Positions 63,874 to 64,000 of a stretch of DNA of 64,000 nt are shown here, one piece after another. Location: assembly GCA_963808315.1 (NCBI GenBank), contig CAWEFK010000019.1:62001-126000 (forward strand), read 5' to 3'. This DNA is from Palsa-504 sp963808315 (GTDB lineage: Bacteria > Actinomycetota > Actinomycetes > Streptosporangiales > Streptosporangiaceae). Position numbers and translations under genes: made by a program. The notes under the pieces were generated by a model that ran no database searches, had not been told where the DNA came from, and worked only from the letters and a program-made list of their open reading frames with translations. Position 1 is the stretch's first letter. The number at the start of each line of letters is the position of its first letter.

Positions 63874-64000
63874 CGATCCTCCCCTCGGCGTGGTGAGCGC
63901 CGGGCGGCCCGGGTGGCCGGGCAGCGGTTGGCCCGGTCTTCGGGTGTGGGCATGCTGCTCCCCTCGAGCGTGCTCACGTGACGCAAAGTAATAGCTGGCG
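63874..64000. other. Window end, upstream of the sepX-like gene
   Basis: 127 bp with the ribosome site of the sepX-like gene (63876-63888) and GC-rich sequence. No gene start is visible before the window ends. Confidence 0.4.

Overview
The window looks like chromosomal DNA of a GC-rich filamentous actinomycete. Third codon positions are almost all G or C, and GTG and TTG starts are common. There is a SepX-like divisome membrane protein, an ECF41-type sigma factor, LacI and TetR regulators, mycothiol-transferase-like DinB and DoxX-like proteins, and an actinobacterial tRNA-Ala(CGC). I cannot name the genus.

Layout. 1-1729 holds the end of an acyl-CoA synthetase gene and a small membrane protein. 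2102-6854 is a translationally coupled trio: subtilisin-like protease, sigma-70 factor, and TPR-CHAT protease. 7017-11291 is a compact same-strand cluster of unrecognised proteins: a DUF1906-LysM protein, two proteins sharing a novel C-terminal domain (one carrying an embedded lipoyl domain), and a small repeat protein. 11358-15440 is a divergent sugar cluster (aldolase, PfkB kinase and a DinB gene facing an AGE-family isomerase), with two near-identical operator dyads between the arms. 15809-18898 holds a DUF4143 ATPase, a thiolase and a regulator fragment. 19055-23722 is a mosaic of a broken antitoxin, a VapC-like PIN toxin, a second partial copy of a sugar-isomerase 3' end and a large membrane-anchored NB-ARC/WD40 STAND protein. 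23817-29127 is a LacI-controlled sugar or cyclitol catabolic operon. 29362-42586 is ordinary accessory chromosome: ABC exporter, TetR, small membrane proteins, hydrolases, several truncated genes, and an ECF41 sigma factor with its NmrA-type partner.

The largest unit, 42628-60690 on the minus strand, encodes an insecticidal-type Tc (ABC) toxin. A TcA of about 3,400 residues is followed 3 bp later by a fused TcB-TcC protein of about 2,600 residues that ends in an RHS core and a variable C-terminal domain. Degraded gene fragments and the tRNA-Ala gene lie beside it, so this looks like a tRNA-associated island. The window closes with a cytochrome P450 and a SepX-like protein.

Two cross-cutting points. 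First, roughly 20 single-base frameshifts interrupt otherwise well-conserved genes, including the TcA, TcBC, STAND, CHAT, sigma and thiolase genes. They are spread over the window and suggest indel errors in a draft assembly at least as much as real gene decay. I describe such genes as whole units and mark the breaks. Second, a dispersed inverted repeat of about 120 bp (34880-35001 and 61248-61372) sits against a truncated gene at both places, so it may be a small mobile or recombinogenic element.
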